NCBI GenBank assembly: GCA_008828725.1
Contig: MEHQ01004504.1
Coordinates: forward strand, 372,001 to 436,000
DNA: 64,000 bases
Source of the DNA: Saccharina japonica
Lineage: Eukaryota > Sar > Phaeophyceae > Laminariales > Laminariaceae
Reading direction: 5' to 3'
The notes under the pieces were generated by a model. The model did not search any database, had not been told where the DNA came from, and worked only from the letters and a program-made list of their open reading frames with translations. The translations under genes were made by a program, and so were the position numbers. Shown piece by piece: positions 33,547 to 42,609 of the stretch. Numbering within the stretch: position 1 is the stretch's first letter; every line of letters starts with the position of its first letter.

Positions 33547-34054
33547 CATCCAAAAATGCAGGCGTTTTTTTTTTCGAAAATTGGTCGACCACACTAAAAG
33601 GTATATAATAAAAAAAAATTCCTGATTTCCATAATTTATCCTAGATGATAATTTAGTGGTCCGTTTTTGTTTTTTCAATTTTTGATGGTTGGGCCATATC
33701 TTTAACCGTCGAGCTATTCGGGATTTTGATACTATCAATAACAGCTTTCTGATCAGTAACACCGAGGCTGGGAGGTCGTGGCTTGGCAGTTTCTTAATAT
33801 GTGCCACCGTCCGCGACAACCTCCTTTCTTAGATTGGGTGGGCATCGAAAGCCACTCTCTCTTATATGCCTGTTTGTTATCTGGTTGCCTACAGTAGTTT
33901 CATCTGTCTTTCTTACACCGATTTTTTTCCCCCCCGAAAGGTTGAGCCTGGCTTTTTTTTTCTTCTCAAGTGCGGACGCCCACACTCGTATAGCAACACA
34001 GTTGACGCACATCGGCACAGCTGTAGGTTGCGCCTGCGACCTTCACGAGGTTTA

Positions 34055-34306
34055 TACATTATTTGACCTCTTCGTGGCACGTGTCGCGACACGTCTCGCG
34101 ACATGCCGCGACACGCCACGGATGCTACCGCGGTATGCCGTGACACCCCACGACGTATCGCGGCGAGTGTCGCGGGGAGTGTCGCTAACCCTCACCCTAA
34201 CCCTACGTGTCGCGGCTTGTCGCGACATGCCGCGGCGTGCCGCGACAGTGTCCGTGGCGTGTCGCGGCATGTCGCGACACGTGCCACGAAAAAGTCAAAT
34301 AATTTA
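34055..34306. mobile_element. Palindrome-built TIR element with telomere-like core, copy 2
   Basis: 252 bp with the same TA-CATTATTTGAC ends and CGTGGCACGTGTCGCGACA arms as the element 500 bp upstream. The core at 34,186-34,205 is TAACCCTCACCCTAACCCTA, so the telomere-like tract runs in the opposite sense. Additional TGTCGCGACA units explain the greater length. Confidence 0.65.
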
Positions 34307-34650
34307 GATCCTTGAGGTTTATGGATGGTGAGAGAACTCTCTGTTCGGAGCCCCGTGTTCTGCAAGAACGCGCACGTAAATTGAAAGTGTCCTCGCGAAG
34401 CGTGTTGATCAAAAACGAACACCGGTCCGACCGTTCGCTTAGGTGTCACGACCCGTGCTACGATAGAAGTATCGCCTTTTGGCTGAAACGTTTTCTGAAC
34501 GATAGAGCTCCATAACCCAACACCGTCCGACTTTCAGTCTTGTGTTTCAATATTTTGCAGGTTATACTATAATTAGTACAATTAGGTCATTTGGTTGCTC
34601 ATCGGGTAGAACTTTTATTGTCCTCCGAATCGTGATTTTGGGTGGTTTAT

Positions 34651-34705
34651 GGAGCTCCTCAAGTGAGGAGCTCTGCAAAAACAAGGTGCACCTCTATCGT
34701 AGCAT
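34651..34705 (+). repeat. Hairpin repeat K, perfect copy
   Basis: GAGCTCCTCA-AG-TGAGGAGCTC is a perfect 10-bp stem, followed by AAGGTGCACCTCTATCGTAGCAT. Related copies lie at 20,095 and 58,898. From 34,710 to 35,820 I see no gene. The region holds a TTTTGGGGGGAAACATACTTG phrase at 35,140 resembling the MITE core, and two ACACGT(A/G)ATATTCCCAC phrases at about 35,188 and 35,308. Confidence 0.6.
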
Positions 34706-35827
34706 GCGTCTCATGGGTTGTCCGAGTGAGCTGCCCTGCCTTGAGGCAGCCCTATACGGTACCAGGGAATGAGCGCCCTCCGTGCCCTCGCCGCGGTAGG
34801 GCCACTGTTGCAGTATGTGTACTTGTCGTTCCCGTTCCTATTTGGTTTTTTCCTTAGGTGATATTCCACTCCAGAGTTATTTGAACCGGTTCCGTGACTT
34901 TACAAGTGATACGTACTAACAGCCAAGGTTCTGCGAGTAACACTATGACAGAAGGGTGGAAATGATGAACGCGACAGATGCTTCGAGGTTGTGAAACTCC
35001 CAACTGCAATAAGCTCCTGCGTTGGCGGTCTTCCTGTTGGGCATGCATGTTGGATGTGTTGAGCTTGACCAGTTGTCAGGTTACGTCACGATCCACTTTC
35101 CCATCGGTCTTGCAGAAACCTCCTTTAGAACTTCTCCCACCTTTTGGGGGGAAACATACTTGGAGTTAGTGTGGGACGGAAGCAACACACACGTAATATT
35201 CCCACCATAAGCCAACAACCCAACAGCAAACACCACCAACACAACAATATTTAGTGCAAGCAAACTGAAGCAAGACACACGCGTGGGACAGCAAGCACAC
35301 ACGTGATATTCCCACTCTCTAGTCCAGGTCAACAACAACATTTTCACTCCAAACAAAGTCGGCATAAACACTAAAAACAAATGAAAAATAGTAAGGAGGA
35401 ATGTTTGGACGATTTTGCCGTTGAAAAAAAACGTATTTAGTTGTTTTCAATATTCCCCCCTGAACCACACCCCCCTGCCTGGTCTCCACAACGAATACAC
35501 AGTGGGGTGTCGGATGTTTTTACCTAATTGTTTTCAAGCGAATGCATTCAGTGAATCTCATAATGGTGCAATATAGTCTAGGGATATCGCGTCCGTGCCA
35601 TAATAAAGCGATGCGCGTCAGCGCAGTAAAAAATCACTTGGTACCAAGTACATACGTATCACGCGTACCCGGTAGAGTTAAAAAAAACAACAACGGTAAT
35701 GAGTATCACAACACAGCGACATATAGAACCCCATCACCACCACCATCACCACCACCAAGCTTGTGGTGCTGTTCTTGATCAGCTGGTGGTGATGATGATA
35801 AGTAATGCACGCCTGCGAGACCTTTAC

Positions 35828-35940
35828 ATTCGTTGCGGATGCCGGTTCCGCGAATGATAACAAGTGTGCCGGCCCAGCCCCAAGATACGCATCTGTGTGT
35901 TTTCTCCTCCTTGTGAACTGCTGGAGGAATTGCGCTGGAA
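35828..35940 (+). promoter_or_regulatory. Upstream block shared by two EsV-1-7 loci, copy 2
   Basis: Counterpart of 15,901-16,010: CGTTGCGGATGCCGGTTCC, AAGTGTGCC, AGATACGC and CTGCTGGAGGA in the same order and at a similar distance from the first Cys codon. Confidence 0.5.
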
Positions 35941-35978
35941 GGATCTCGCTTGAGGGTTCGCGCCGCGCTGTATGACTC

Positions 35979-36645
35979 ATGGAGAAAATGAGACGGCTCT
36001 GCCAGAACTGCCACATGTCAGCGAGTTTCAATCTCAAGGGGAGCAAGCCGGCCACGTACTGCGAGAAGCACGCTGAAGAGCGTATGGTGGACGTGTGCAG
36101 TAAGAAAGAGGTGTATGGGCGACTCCTGTGTGAAGGCCCCGAGCTAAAAGTTCGATGGAATGCACCGGGCGGTGTACTGCAAGCAGCATGCTGATGACGG
36201 CATGGTGAGCGTTAAGAGCAGGAGGTGTTTCGAGGTTTCCTGCAGGACGCAGCCGAGCTACAACTTCGAGGGATTCAAGCCGCCGAGGTACTGCAAGGAA
36301 CACGCTATAGACGGCATGGTGGACGACAAAAACAAGCAGTGTTCGTATAACACCTGCTCAAAGATACCGAGCTACGATATAACGTTAAGGGGATCACGCC
36401 GGCGATCTACTGCCAGCAGCATGCTGAGGACGGCATGGTAGACGTCCGCAGCACGCGGTGTTCACACAACTCCTACGCAAGACAACGGAACTAACTATGG
36501 TTATGTGGGCAGGACAGAGGTGTGCTACAGCATGCGGCATGCTGAGACCGGGATGGTTAACGTTTGGGCCGCCCCGCCTTCATCGAATGACTTGTCCACT
36601 GCTGTTGGGAGCTCTCAGCGCTTAGAGCAAGGAAAAAACGCAGAA
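35979..36645 (+). pseudogene. Frameshifted EsV-1-7 repeat gene
   Basis: Starts MEKMRRLCQNC, with the first repeat intact and C-x2-C spaced. A frameshift follows near 36,105, after the first repeat. In the second frame the next repeat (GDSCVKAPS) is cut by an in-frame TAA where the family has Tyr or Phe, then continues as AVYCKQHADDGMVSV and a full CFEVSC...YCKEH repeat. A second frameshift follows near 36,378 inside CSYNTCSKIPSYD. Beyond it, YCQQHAEDGMVDV, a damaged repeat (CSHNSYARQR, then a stop) and a scrap of the linker (SSNDLSTAVGSSQR) can be read. The C-terminal tail is missing. At least two frameshifts and two stops make it non-functional. Its intact 5' end is useful for judging the start of the paralogues. 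Confidence 0.85.
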
Positions 36646-37018
36646 ACGTAAAATGTTTCAGCGTCACCAAAAATGAATATTTTTCACCAAAACAAGTTGC
36701 ATGATGATCGTATAGCCTATCAGCATAATCTTCCGTAATCACATTTTGAATATCTTGTCTAGAATGCGATTTTCCTAGCCTTCGAGATATAAGTGTATTG
36801 AAAATGGGCCATTTGGAATCCCATACGAAATCTGCCGTGAAAGGTGAATACTATACAAAAAAGACACGAAAAACAAAGACGCAAGCGCGAATTTTCATTT
36901 TTACTCACAGCACCGTTGGACACAAACGGCGTGTGATTTGTTGCCTTCGTTCTTTCAGTAAAGGTATCGGCAGAATTGAAAAAAGAACAGCTCTAACTTT
37001 GATGCGGACCACTGTAGC

Positions 37019-37125
37019 TGCACAACTTTTTCAAACAGTAGTTGTCTACGTACAGACAACTAGTTGCACAACTTTTCAAACAGTAGTTGTCTGGTAGACA
37101 ACTACGAATAGTTGTAGTTGTACAG
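37019..37125. repeat. 46-bp direct repeat with nested hairpins
   Basis: TGCACAACTTTTTCAAACAG begins at 37,019 and recurs at 37,065 with one T fewer. Each is followed by AGTTGTCT and its complement AGACAACT, forming the hairpins AGTTGTCTACGTACAGACAACT-type and GTAGTTGTCTGGTAGACAAC-type. No gene is seen between 36,650 and 37,230. Confidence 0.75.
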
Positions 37126-37229
37126 GGTGTGAATGTTATGCCATACACAATAAACCTATCTGTAAAACATTAAAACCCGTATGATTAATTTAAATACTAA
37201 AGTATATACCTTTTTGTTCGTATAGAGTT

Positions 37230-37620
37230 TTTACAATGGTTAGGTTAAAAATTAGGGTATTTTACAAAAAGGGGTACACCCCCCCCTATATCGTGACAAA
37301 AAGGGGGACGTTGGTTTTCGTCGCCGGGTACGCCTATGTACTCTGTCAAATCGACTCGAAATTAAAACCTGATGGGTTTGCCACACTGACGTGGCATCTC
37401 CCTACGATCCACAGCGTTTTTTTTTTCCATATGTTTAGCGGGTGAACGAGAGCGATCAAAAGGGGGGGTGCGCATATCCCGCTTTTTGTTATGCCTGCGC
37501 GAGGGTATCCCCCTTTCCATTTACTTAGTTTGGGAAAGTCCCCCTTTTTACGTAACGCCCCCCTTTTTGTCACGCTGCGGAGAGATACCCCCCTTTCTGT
37601 GTCAAAAATACCACGGGTAA
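37230..37620. repeat. Scattered CCCCC(C)TTTTTGTCA repeats in both orientations
   Basis: TGACAAAAAGGGGG at about 37,294 and ACAAAAAGGGG at 37,265 face CCCCCTTTTT-x-GT(A/C)A(C/A) at about 37,540, 37,560 and 37,590. Further CCCCC-TTTTTGTCA copies lie at 42,688 and 42,721. These are short and probably parts of one decayed element. Confidence 0.5.
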
Positions 37621-37959
37621 GTGACCACGCCATGTTCTGGTTGTTGTGGCACACCCAACAGACGACGTCTAACGTCGAACAGACCAACGGCCCATACCTA
37701 GGCAAATGTGGTCAGCAGATCAACATACGTAATGTACGTACATATATATCACAAATGATTCGGTCAGTACTGCCTGCACACTGCACACCATATACGAGAG
37801 AAGGTCCTGTGACAAGCACATCTGGTTCAGAAGCAATCGTGGTTTTCAGGTGTTGCCCTTCAAATCAATGCTGCAATATATTGGTTGGCGCCCTGTGCCC
37901 TGTGGTCCTAAAAAATCACCAATATATATACGAGTATACGTAAATATGTACGTACCAAA

Positions 37960-38075
37960 GGATAGTAGTACCAAGGGTCTCCGAAAAACAAAAATCCGAC
38001 ACCACACTCCAAATTTTATTTTTGGGGAGCGGGGGGGTGTCAAAACAATTATTTGGGCACCCTCCGGCGTATAGA
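37960..38075 (+). repeat. Left module of a G-tract element
   Basis: CCAAGGGTCTCCGAAAAAC, CCGACACCACACTCC and ATTTTATTTTTGGGG-AGCGGGGGGG closely follow the order of 61,878-61,945 (CCAAGGGCGCACAAA, CGACACCACACACCC, ACTTTATTTTGG, GGGGGGAGGG). Both are followed by CATACTAAATCCTATATA or CTATACTAAATCCTATATA. Confidence 0.6.
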
Positions 38076-39365
38076 GGGGTACATACCATACTAAATCCTA
38101 TATACACGAAATCAGACCATCCATAAACCGCAATATCATACTATTTCCTATCTAAACCAATTAAATACTAAAACCTACATGAACCAATAGCAGGGGACGT
38201 TGGTGAATCGTCCCCGTATTCCCAAGGGTAGGCAAGGCCTTCTAGACAATACAACACCACCCAGCGTTTCTGTTTGAGGTTATAAACGAAATCAAACCAT
38301 CCATAAACTTCAGTACCATACCACTTCCTATATAAACCAACTCCATACCAATACCTATATACACCAATAGCAGGGGATGTTGGTGGGTCGTCCCCGCATT
38401 CCCAAGGGTAGGCAAGGCCTTCTATACGATACAACACTACCCAGCGTTTCTGCTTACGGTTATGAACGAAATCAGACCATCCATAAACCGCAGTACCATA
38501 CTATTTCCTATATAAATCAACTGCATACTAAAATATATAAATCAATAGCAGGGGATGTGGGTGAATCGTCCCCGCATTCCCAAGGGTAGGCAATGCCTTC
38601 TAGACAATACAACACCACCCAGCGTTTCTGCGTAGGGTTATGAACGAGATCAGACCATCCATAAACCGCAGTACCATACTATTTCCTATACTAGTACTTA
38701 ACAACCCCATACTAAAAAGTACATAAACCAATAGCAGGGGATGTGACTGAATCGCCCTCGCATTCCCAAGGGTAGGCAAAAGGCCTTCTAGACAATACAA
38801 CACCACCCAGCGTTTCTGTTTTTAGGGTTGTAAACGAAATCAGACCATCCATAAACCGCAGTACCATACTATTTCCTATATAAATGAACTCCATACGAGT
38901 AGTAAAAACTATATACACCAATAGCAGGGGATGTTGGTGAATCGTCCCCGCATTTCCAAGGGTGGGCAAGGCCTTCTAGACGATACAACTCTACCCAGCG
39001 TTTCTGCTTGAGGTTATAAACGAAATCAGACCATCCATAAACCGCAGTACCAAACTATTTCCTGTATAAATGAACTGCATAGTAAAAAAAATAAACGAAT
39101 AGCAGGGGATGTGTGTGAATCGTCCCCGCATTCCCAAGGGTAGGCAACTTCTAGACGATACAACACCATCCAGCGTTTCTGCTTAGGGTTACCAATGAAA
39201 TCAGACCATCCATAAACCGCAGTACCTCACTATTTCCTATATAAACCAACTTCATACTAAAACCTATTTAAACCAATAGCAGGGGATGTGGGCGATTCGT
39301 CCCCGCATTCCCAAGGGTAAGCAAGGCCTCCTCGATAATACAACACCACCCAGTGCTTCTGTTTT
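38076..39365. repeat. ~180-bp tandem array, about seven copies
   Basis: The anchor AGCAGGGGA(T/C)GT lies at 38,189, 38,369, 38,547, 38,733, 38,923, 39,101 and 39,278, giving periods of 177-190 bp. Conserved blocks are AAATCAGACCATCCATAAAC, GTCCCCGCATTCCCAAGGGT and ACAACACCACCCAGCGTTTC. Minus-strand frames repeat VVLYCLEGLAYPWECG-like peptides, but unit lengths break the frame, so coding is unlikely. The array grows out of the module at 37,960. Confidence 0.85.
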
Positions 39366-39863
39366 TCAATCTTGATAAGAGTGGCTGGTGTGGCGAGTGT
39401 GGTGGCGGTTCCCCAACTCCGACCCTCCCGACAGTAACAACACATTCCTTGTACAGTATATTAGTATAAACCATTGTGTGCACAGTGTACACCCAAAGCC
39501 AAGCAGTAGTAGACGCTGGGCACACGTACATAAAGCAGCGTCTGCAGAGGCGTGTGAGACCGACAAAAAACGCACGGAAAAATAAATATAAAAAAGTTTG
39601 TTTTCCCCCCTCCAATATAGGGGGGGGTATGTGATTCAGATCCGCGCACACCCTTGGTAGTACTCCTCCTCTGGTACTAGTACTGCTGGCTGCTGTACGT
39701 ACATGTATTATAGTAGTGCCGGTACCGCCGTATACGTATACGCGTATATCAGGTATATACGTACCATGGCGTAAAGGAGAGGAGAGTCTTATTGTACCAG
39801 GAAGTGAGCTGTTGAGCTGTTCGGTCAGAGTGATGGTTTAATATATGACTACGAGTATGAGTA

Positions 39864-40010
39864 CAGTACGCGACAGATGTTGAGAATTTGGAGAATTTGA
39901 TAATTAATAATTTGAGGCTGAGACTTGGCTGAGATGTTGAGAATATCAAGATTTTACAGCTAAGCATTTGTGCTGATGAGGAAATAAGAATTAGCGCGTG
40001 GGGAATTGCA
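39864..40010 (+). repeat. Dispersed repeat Z, copy 2
   Basis: CAGTACGCGACAG, an AT-rich stretch, then CTAAGCATTTGTGCTG and GAGGAAATAAGAATTAG, as at 6,001. The downstream 40,010-40,220 keeps an open plus frame (RTIRNCGDTPYGQIGFPTK), and a faintly similar stretch follows copy 3 at 47.4 kb. The element may therefore have carried a short ORF. Confidence 0.55.
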
Positions 40011-40264
40011 AGGGATCGGCGCATAAGAACTTTCCACATTGCACTAAAGTCCAGAACAATAAGGAACTGCGGAGACACTCCATACGGCCAAATCGGGTTC
40101 CCAACCAAGCTGCCTTTTCTATCCAAAATCGACTTCACATATGACGTGCTCTCCAAGATCTTTTTGCAAACGTTTGGAATTTTTTCGCCAAAAACATTCC
40201 CGTCCCCTTCTCAAGCATGTAAATGCCAAATAAAGTAACACCAATTGTTATTTCCTTGAACGCT

Positions 40265-41015
40265 TTTCATGGCTGGTAATGTTCAAGACGGGACGCGACG
40301 GGACTGTTTTGACACATTTGACGGGGAAATAATCACGACGGGACGGTAAAACAATGAAAACTATTGTTGGCTGGATGGGACGGAATGTGGCGGGACGGGA
40401 TGGTTGGTGCAAAAAGTCAAGGCGGGACGGGACGGTACAGTACAATGACTTTTGTTTCTCATGACGGATGGAGACGGTAAATATATGTCTTCACGATGGG
40501 ACGAGCCGGTGTTATTGTTTGGTCGACGGGATTGGACGGCACATTTTGTTTTCTCGGCGAGACGGGACGGTACCTATATTTTTTGTCGTCGTGACGGGAT
40601 AACCTCGTAAATAATATTAATTTTCAGGATAGATTACGTCTAGACGGCCGTCCGTCACAGCCGCCGTCTTTCCGACATATTTGACGGACAGAAGAAGTAT
40701 CAGTATTCACGGTATATGACAGGAAGGGGTGATAGCAATGGCGGGACGGGACGGTAGGGGCAGTTTTTGACGGCGGGACGGGACGTTATAGTGGCAGGTT
40801 TAGTCGACCGGACCGGACGGTAAGGGGAGATTTTCTCGGCAGGACGGGACGGTAAAGTGAGATGGAAAATGTTGTACGGGCGAGGCGGGACGGTACTAGT
40901 TAACGGCAGGTGACATTGTCGATGGAACGGGACGGCACAACGATTTTATTTCGAGGACGGTTTTACCGTCCTGTCCAATCGTTACTACCGCCAATACCGT
41001 CCCGTCAATAAAACA
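40265..41015. repeat. GGGACGGTA minisatellite
   Basis: At least twelve GACGGGACGG(T/G)-type units are spaced 25-60 bp apart, for example at about 40,288, 40,338, 40,392, 40,425, 40,564, 40,742, 40,774 and 40,848. At the right end (about 40,965-41,010) the motif switches strand, reading ACCGTCC and ACCGTCCCGTC. It is non-coding. Confidence 0.8.
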
Positions 41016-41029
41016 TGAAAACCCTTGAT

Positions 41030-41654
41030 CCCCCCCCCCCCCACGCGATGCGGATGTAATCCACTCGGCGTACTGCTTGAGCTCGGCGCACTGCTTGCTG
41101 CTTGCACATGCTCTGTGTCGCTTGTACGGCAAAGGATTCTACAGTACTGCGGACCCTTGGAATAGAGGATATAAATACCTCGACCTGCGCTGGATTGTGT
41201 GGCGGACGATTTGCCGTGGATGTCGGTCCGCGGCAATGAATGTATCCCGCGACGCTTTGAAGGACCTTCTGGCGCTTGCCGAGAGTTGAAGATCGAGGGG
41301 GGGATCCTTGCGCGACACTTGTTGCCACTCAAGGGGCATGTCATCAACGACCAACAACGTCGTGTTGATGTCCGTAGCTAGGGGGGACTTTGCATGGTTT
41401 TACGGGTGGAGCGTGTGCTTTGCCGAAACCAAACGCATCAGACGTCGACTATTGTGAGGGTAGTACCTGCTGGCTTCGACGTAAACTGTAGGCCGTTGTC
41501 CGAGAGGAGTGTCACTGGACACCTCTTCGGACAGCCCCCCGGACTCTTCCCCGGACGGTTCCTACATCATCCGTTTCCTGGACGACCCCGGCCCCATCAA
41601 GATCGACCTTCAGCGTGCCCGCTACACTACTGCCCGGAACGCCATCTCTGGAAG
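41030..41654 (+). other. Unassigned coding-like frames
   Basis: After a C-tract at about 41,028-41,041, overlapping frames continue to 41,650. They end in a protein-like SYIIRFLDDPGPIKIDLQRA followed by RYTTARNAISGS, which stops making sense exactly where the short LTR-like repeat begins at 41,655. It resembles a retroelement polyprotein fragment interrupted by an insertion, but I cannot name the family. Confidence 0.3.
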
Positions 41655-41999
41655 TGTTATAAGGATTACCCTGGGCTGGGTAATCGATCGATCTTTTACC
41701 CCTATAGCTCAGCAGGTAATACCCTCACATTTGGCGTCATCGGCAGGACACGGGTTCGAATCTCACTTCGAACGTTTCTTTTTTCAGAAACGCTTGCGCG
41801 TGCGTCCTCAAATAACACGTCTCCCTGGTTCTCCAGGTATTGAAACGAAGCGGGTAGTAGGTCAACGTACGGCCGTATACGGTACCGACGTCCCAAATAT
41901 CCCGCCGTTCAGAGGGGGGGAGAGTGTTATAAGTATTACCCTGGGCTGGGTAATTGATCGATCTTTTACCCCTATAGCTCAGCAGGTAATACCCTCACA
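41655..41999 (+). mobile_element. Miniature LTR-retrotransposon-like element (TRIM/SMART type)
   Basis: Two 75-bp direct repeats lie at 41,655-41,729 and 41,925-41,999, near identical. Each starts TGTTATAAG and ends CTCACA, so both have TG...CA ends. The second copy is preceded without a gap by the purine tract AGAGGGGGGGAGAG, as expected for a polypurine tract. TGG occurs 2 bases after the first copy, where a primer-binding site would sit. The internal part is 195 bp with no gag or pol. An overlapping tRNA-like promoter (A box TAGCTCAGCAGG at 41,705, B box GGTTCGAATCTC at 41,753, T run at 41,778) offers an alternative reading as a SINE dimer. No target duplication was found. Confidence 0.5.
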
Positions 42000-42249
42000 C
42001 TATGCTGAACTGTATATCTCAACAACAAACGCTCAAGCATAAATAATCGTACGCAAGCCTTTGCAAACCTAAAATGGCGTTTTGCACGCCTTTGGAAAAT
42101 ACGCATTTCTTTACTAGATTTTTAAGAATTTGGTGTTCTACACCCTTGTGCGAAATAAGAATGTGGATATAAGTATTTCTGCTGAAATCAGAGAGAAGAT
42201 AAGACGCGAGCCTTAGCCAGAATAGGAGATTCTTATCATCTGTCGCGTA

Positions 42250-42602
42250 CTTTTTTTTTTTTTTGTTGTCCATCCCATTTATTATCTTCGCCCTTCCTTT
42301 CTCTCTCCTCCCTGGTCGTAACTCAGATCCGGGGTCACAAAGTAGGCTCCTCTCCCTCCTCCCCCACTACGGTTGTTGCCTTGCATTTTTATCGCGAGAA
42401 GACTTCAGCCTTTCCTTCCCTCGTCGACTCGCATCGAATTGTGCCTACCCACGCTACTATTAATTGGCGCTCTCAGCAGTTGATTCCGTTTTTTATTTAT
42501 TTTTGCAAATAAACTCAAAAGTCCGACCCACGTGAGATTCGAACTCCAGACATCAACGTTCAGAAGCGTTCGAGGTTACCTCTAGACCATCGGGGCGACC
42601 AA
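42250..42602 (-). mobile_element. SINE-like element with tRNA-like head and poly(A)
   Basis: On the minus strand the head (42,600-42,522) has an A box TGGTCTAGAGG and a B box GGAGTTCGAATCTC at tRNA-like spacing, reminiscent of tRNA-Gln. The D stem and acceptor stem do not pair properly, so it is not a functional tRNA. It is followed by a short T run, about 250 bp of body, and a run of about 15 A (T run at 42,250-42,264 on the plus strand). Pol III boxes, body and A tail in this order fit a tRNA-derived SINE. Target duplications are not clear. Confidence 0.5.
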
Positions 42603-42609
42603 CTGTATA

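Noticed and set aside
38076..39365. CRISPR-like array
   Set aside because: Units are about 180 bp and similar throughout; there are no short repeats with unique spacers and no cas genes. The sequence is eukaryotic.
39268..39651. 127-codon minus-strand gene
   Set aside because: Its C-terminal part is the last unit of the 180-bp array and the rest lacks a domain or splice signals.
41698..41783. Functional tRNA gene
   Set aside because: A and B boxes and a T run are present, but neither the acceptor nor the D stem can pair, and the segment straddles the end of a 75-bp direct repeat.
42522..42602. Functional tRNA-Gln on the minus strand
   Set aside because: The anticodon-like CTG is in a loop of eight and the D and acceptor stems do not pair, so a SINE head or tRNA pseudogene is more likely.
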